This document shows positions 63,364 through 64,000 of a stretch of DNA of 64,000 nt, piece by piece; position 1 is the stretch's first letter, and each line of letters begins with the position of its first letter. A program made the position numbers and the translations under genes. Below the pieces are notes generated by a model. The model saw only the letters and a list, made by a program, of their open reading frames with translations. It searched no databases and had not been told where the DNA came from. This DNA comes from Psychrobacillus psychrotolerans (GTDB lineage: Bacteria > Bacillota > Bacilli > Bacillales_A > Planococcaceae): positions 806,001 through 870,000 of the forward strand of contig NZ_FOXU01000001.1 of the NCBI RefSeq assembly GCF_900115805.1, read 5' to 3'.

Positions 63364-63520
63364 ATACGCAGGATCTTTAAGTACAAAACCTGTTTAATGC
63401 GTTCCCGATTTGGACAAGCTTCCCCAGTAACCAAAGGACGTTTGTCTGTACTTCGCCCTCCTGGAAGTCTTAAAACAGGTAAGTGATTTTAGAATAATAG
63501 AGAATAGCTACTTTCTTATT
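63364..63520 (+). repeat. Long intergenic repeat, partial copy 3
   Basis: Resembles the first part of copies 1 and 2 (ACCTGTTT near the 5' end, TTTGGACA, CAGTAA, TTCGCCCTCC, AAACAGGT, TAATAGAGAA) but lacks the central hairpin and the downstream portion. ACCTGTTT (63388-63395) and AAACAGGT (63473-63480) are perfectly complementary. It fills the lrgA-deacetylase gap, which has no other gene. Confidence 0.5.
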
Positions 63521-63527
63521 CATAAAG

Positions 63528-63557
63528 GAAGACCTTTGGATTATCCAAAGGTCTTTA
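63528..63557 (-). terminator. Terminator after the polysaccharide deacetylase gene
   Basis: AAGACCTTTGGA and TCCAAAGGTCTT form a 12-bp stem followed by CCUUU; a modest U-run makes it a plausible rather than strong terminator. Confidence 0.7.
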
Positions 63558-63559
63558 GA

Positions 63560-64000
63560 TTATTGTATTCCTTTAATTGTTTTTGGATCAATTAAATCGT
63601 ATCCATTTGCACGAAGACCCTCCACAATACCTCGTAATGCCTGTGCAGTCCATTCCCGATCATGCATTAACAAATTAGCTCCGTCTGTCAAATATTCCGT
63701 GTTCACCATAATATCCGTCAAACTAGCAGCATCCCGATATTGTTTTTCCCAATCATATCCATATGTCCAGTTCATTAAAAGCATACCCTCTTGCTTAACA
63801 AGGCTCTTACTAAAATCTGTATTAATCCCAAAAGGCGCTCGGAAGAACTTCGGTTTTTCGCCAATTACAGCTTCTACTGTCTCATTTACTTTTATAATTT
63901 CTTCTTTTTGCTGCTCCTCAGAGCTCTCTTTTAAATTTACATGTGTTTGCGTATGATTTCCAATAGAGAATCCCATATCGTAAATTGCTTTTAAGTTATT
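63560..64000 (-). CDS. Polysaccharide deacetylase (NodB domain), C-terminal part, cut by window edge
   Basis: The frame is open to the right edge, so the N-terminus is outside. Visible are GFSIGNHTQTH (NodB motif 2 with metal-binding His pair), FFRAPFGI (motif 3), WTYGYDW, and NLLMHDREWTAQAL (motif 5), in about 146 residues. Such enzymes remove acetyl or acyl groups from GlcNAc polymers such as peptidoglycan. The first ATG in view (63976) is internal to the domain, not the start. Confidence 0.88.
   Translation of the reverse strand, partial: NNLKAIYDMGFSIGNHTQTHVNLKESSEEQQKEEIIKVNETVEAVIGEKPKFFRAPFGINTDFSKSLVKQEGMLLMNWTYGYDWEKQYRDAASLTDIMVNTEYLTDGANLLMHDREWTAQALRGIVEGLRANGYDLIDPKTIKGIQ

Noticed and set aside
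63364-63520. Riboswitch controlling lrgAB
   Set aside because: The conserved core does not match any riboswitch class I know, it is found in unrelated contexts, and it reads better on the strand opposite to lrgA.

Overview
The window is low-GC Firmicute chromosome and almost entirely core genome. Gene order, protein lengths and several sporulation genes place it in the endospore-forming Bacillales. The caa3 oxidase genes, SpoIIGA/SigE, the yla/ylb genes and the IR-rich intergenic repeats point to a Planococcaceae (Caryophanaceae) member such as Psychrobacillus, Lysinibacillus or Sporosarcina. That genus-level placement is inference; no rRNA or marker search was possible. Against Bacillus subtilis the whole window is colinear but inverted: right to left it runs speA-yktA-yktB-ykzI-suhB-ylaF-typA-ylaH-ylaI-(ylaL)-ylaN-ftsW-pycA-ctaABCDEFG-ylbC-ylbF-ylbG-rsmD-coaD-ylbJ-ylbL-ylbM-ylbN-rpmF-rsfA-panE-bshC-mraZ-rsmH-ftsL-pbpB-spoVD-mraY-murD-spoVE-divIB-ylxW-ylxX-sbp-ftsA-ftsZ-spoIIGA-sigE.

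Layout. 1-2 kb: start of sigE, spoIIGA, then a 0.9-kb intergenic region filled with repeats. 2-17 kb: the dcw (division and cell wall) cluster on the minus strand, lacking murE, murG and murB at the junctions where B. subtilis has them, followed by bshC. 18-25 kb: a DUF3397 membrane protein, panE, a three-gene biotin-dependent acyl-CoA carboxylase operon, rsfA, an enoyl-CoA hydratase, rpmF and ylbN. 25-33 kb: tmcAL, ylbL, ylbJ, coaD, rsmD, two uncharacterised genes, ylbG and a glycerophosphodiesterase. 33.7-34.2 kb: two oppositely oriented palindromic repeats. 34-39 kb: ylbF, a hotdog thioesterase, a divergent MurE-like ligase/aspartokinase pair, ylbC and a YugN-like gene. 39-48 kb: an AI-2E-family permease, a DUF420 protein and the haem A / cytochrome caa3 genes. 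48-57 kb: pyruvate carboxylase, ftsW, ylaN, ylaI, ylaH and typA. 57-64 kb: suhB, ykzI, yktB, yktA, a nitronate-monooxygenase-like enzyme, speA, lrgAB and a truncated polysaccharide deacetylase.

The best candidate for an under-described system is the pair at 35.3-37.6 kb. A MurE homologue with the meso-diaminopimelate signature DNPR is encoded back-to-back with an aspartokinase that ends at the catalytic domain and has no ACT regulatory domain. The short shared upstream region carries mother-cell (SigE/SigK-like) -10 elements on both strands, and murE is missing from the dcw cluster. Vegetative walls in this family commonly contain L-Lys or L-Orn while the spore cortex contains DAP (shown biochemically in Lysinibacillus sphaericus). 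The pair may therefore be a sporulation-specific DAP supply-and-insertion module.

Other notable points are an in-frame stop at codon 3 of the expected spoVE start, a roughly 600-bp composite intergenic repeat present twice with a partial third copy, four copies of a GC-rich palindromic element, a four-unit 21-bp tandem repeat, and a hairpin between the Shine-Dalgarno sequence and the start codon of lrgA. No tRNA, rRNA, CRISPR array, transposase or prophage gene was seen.
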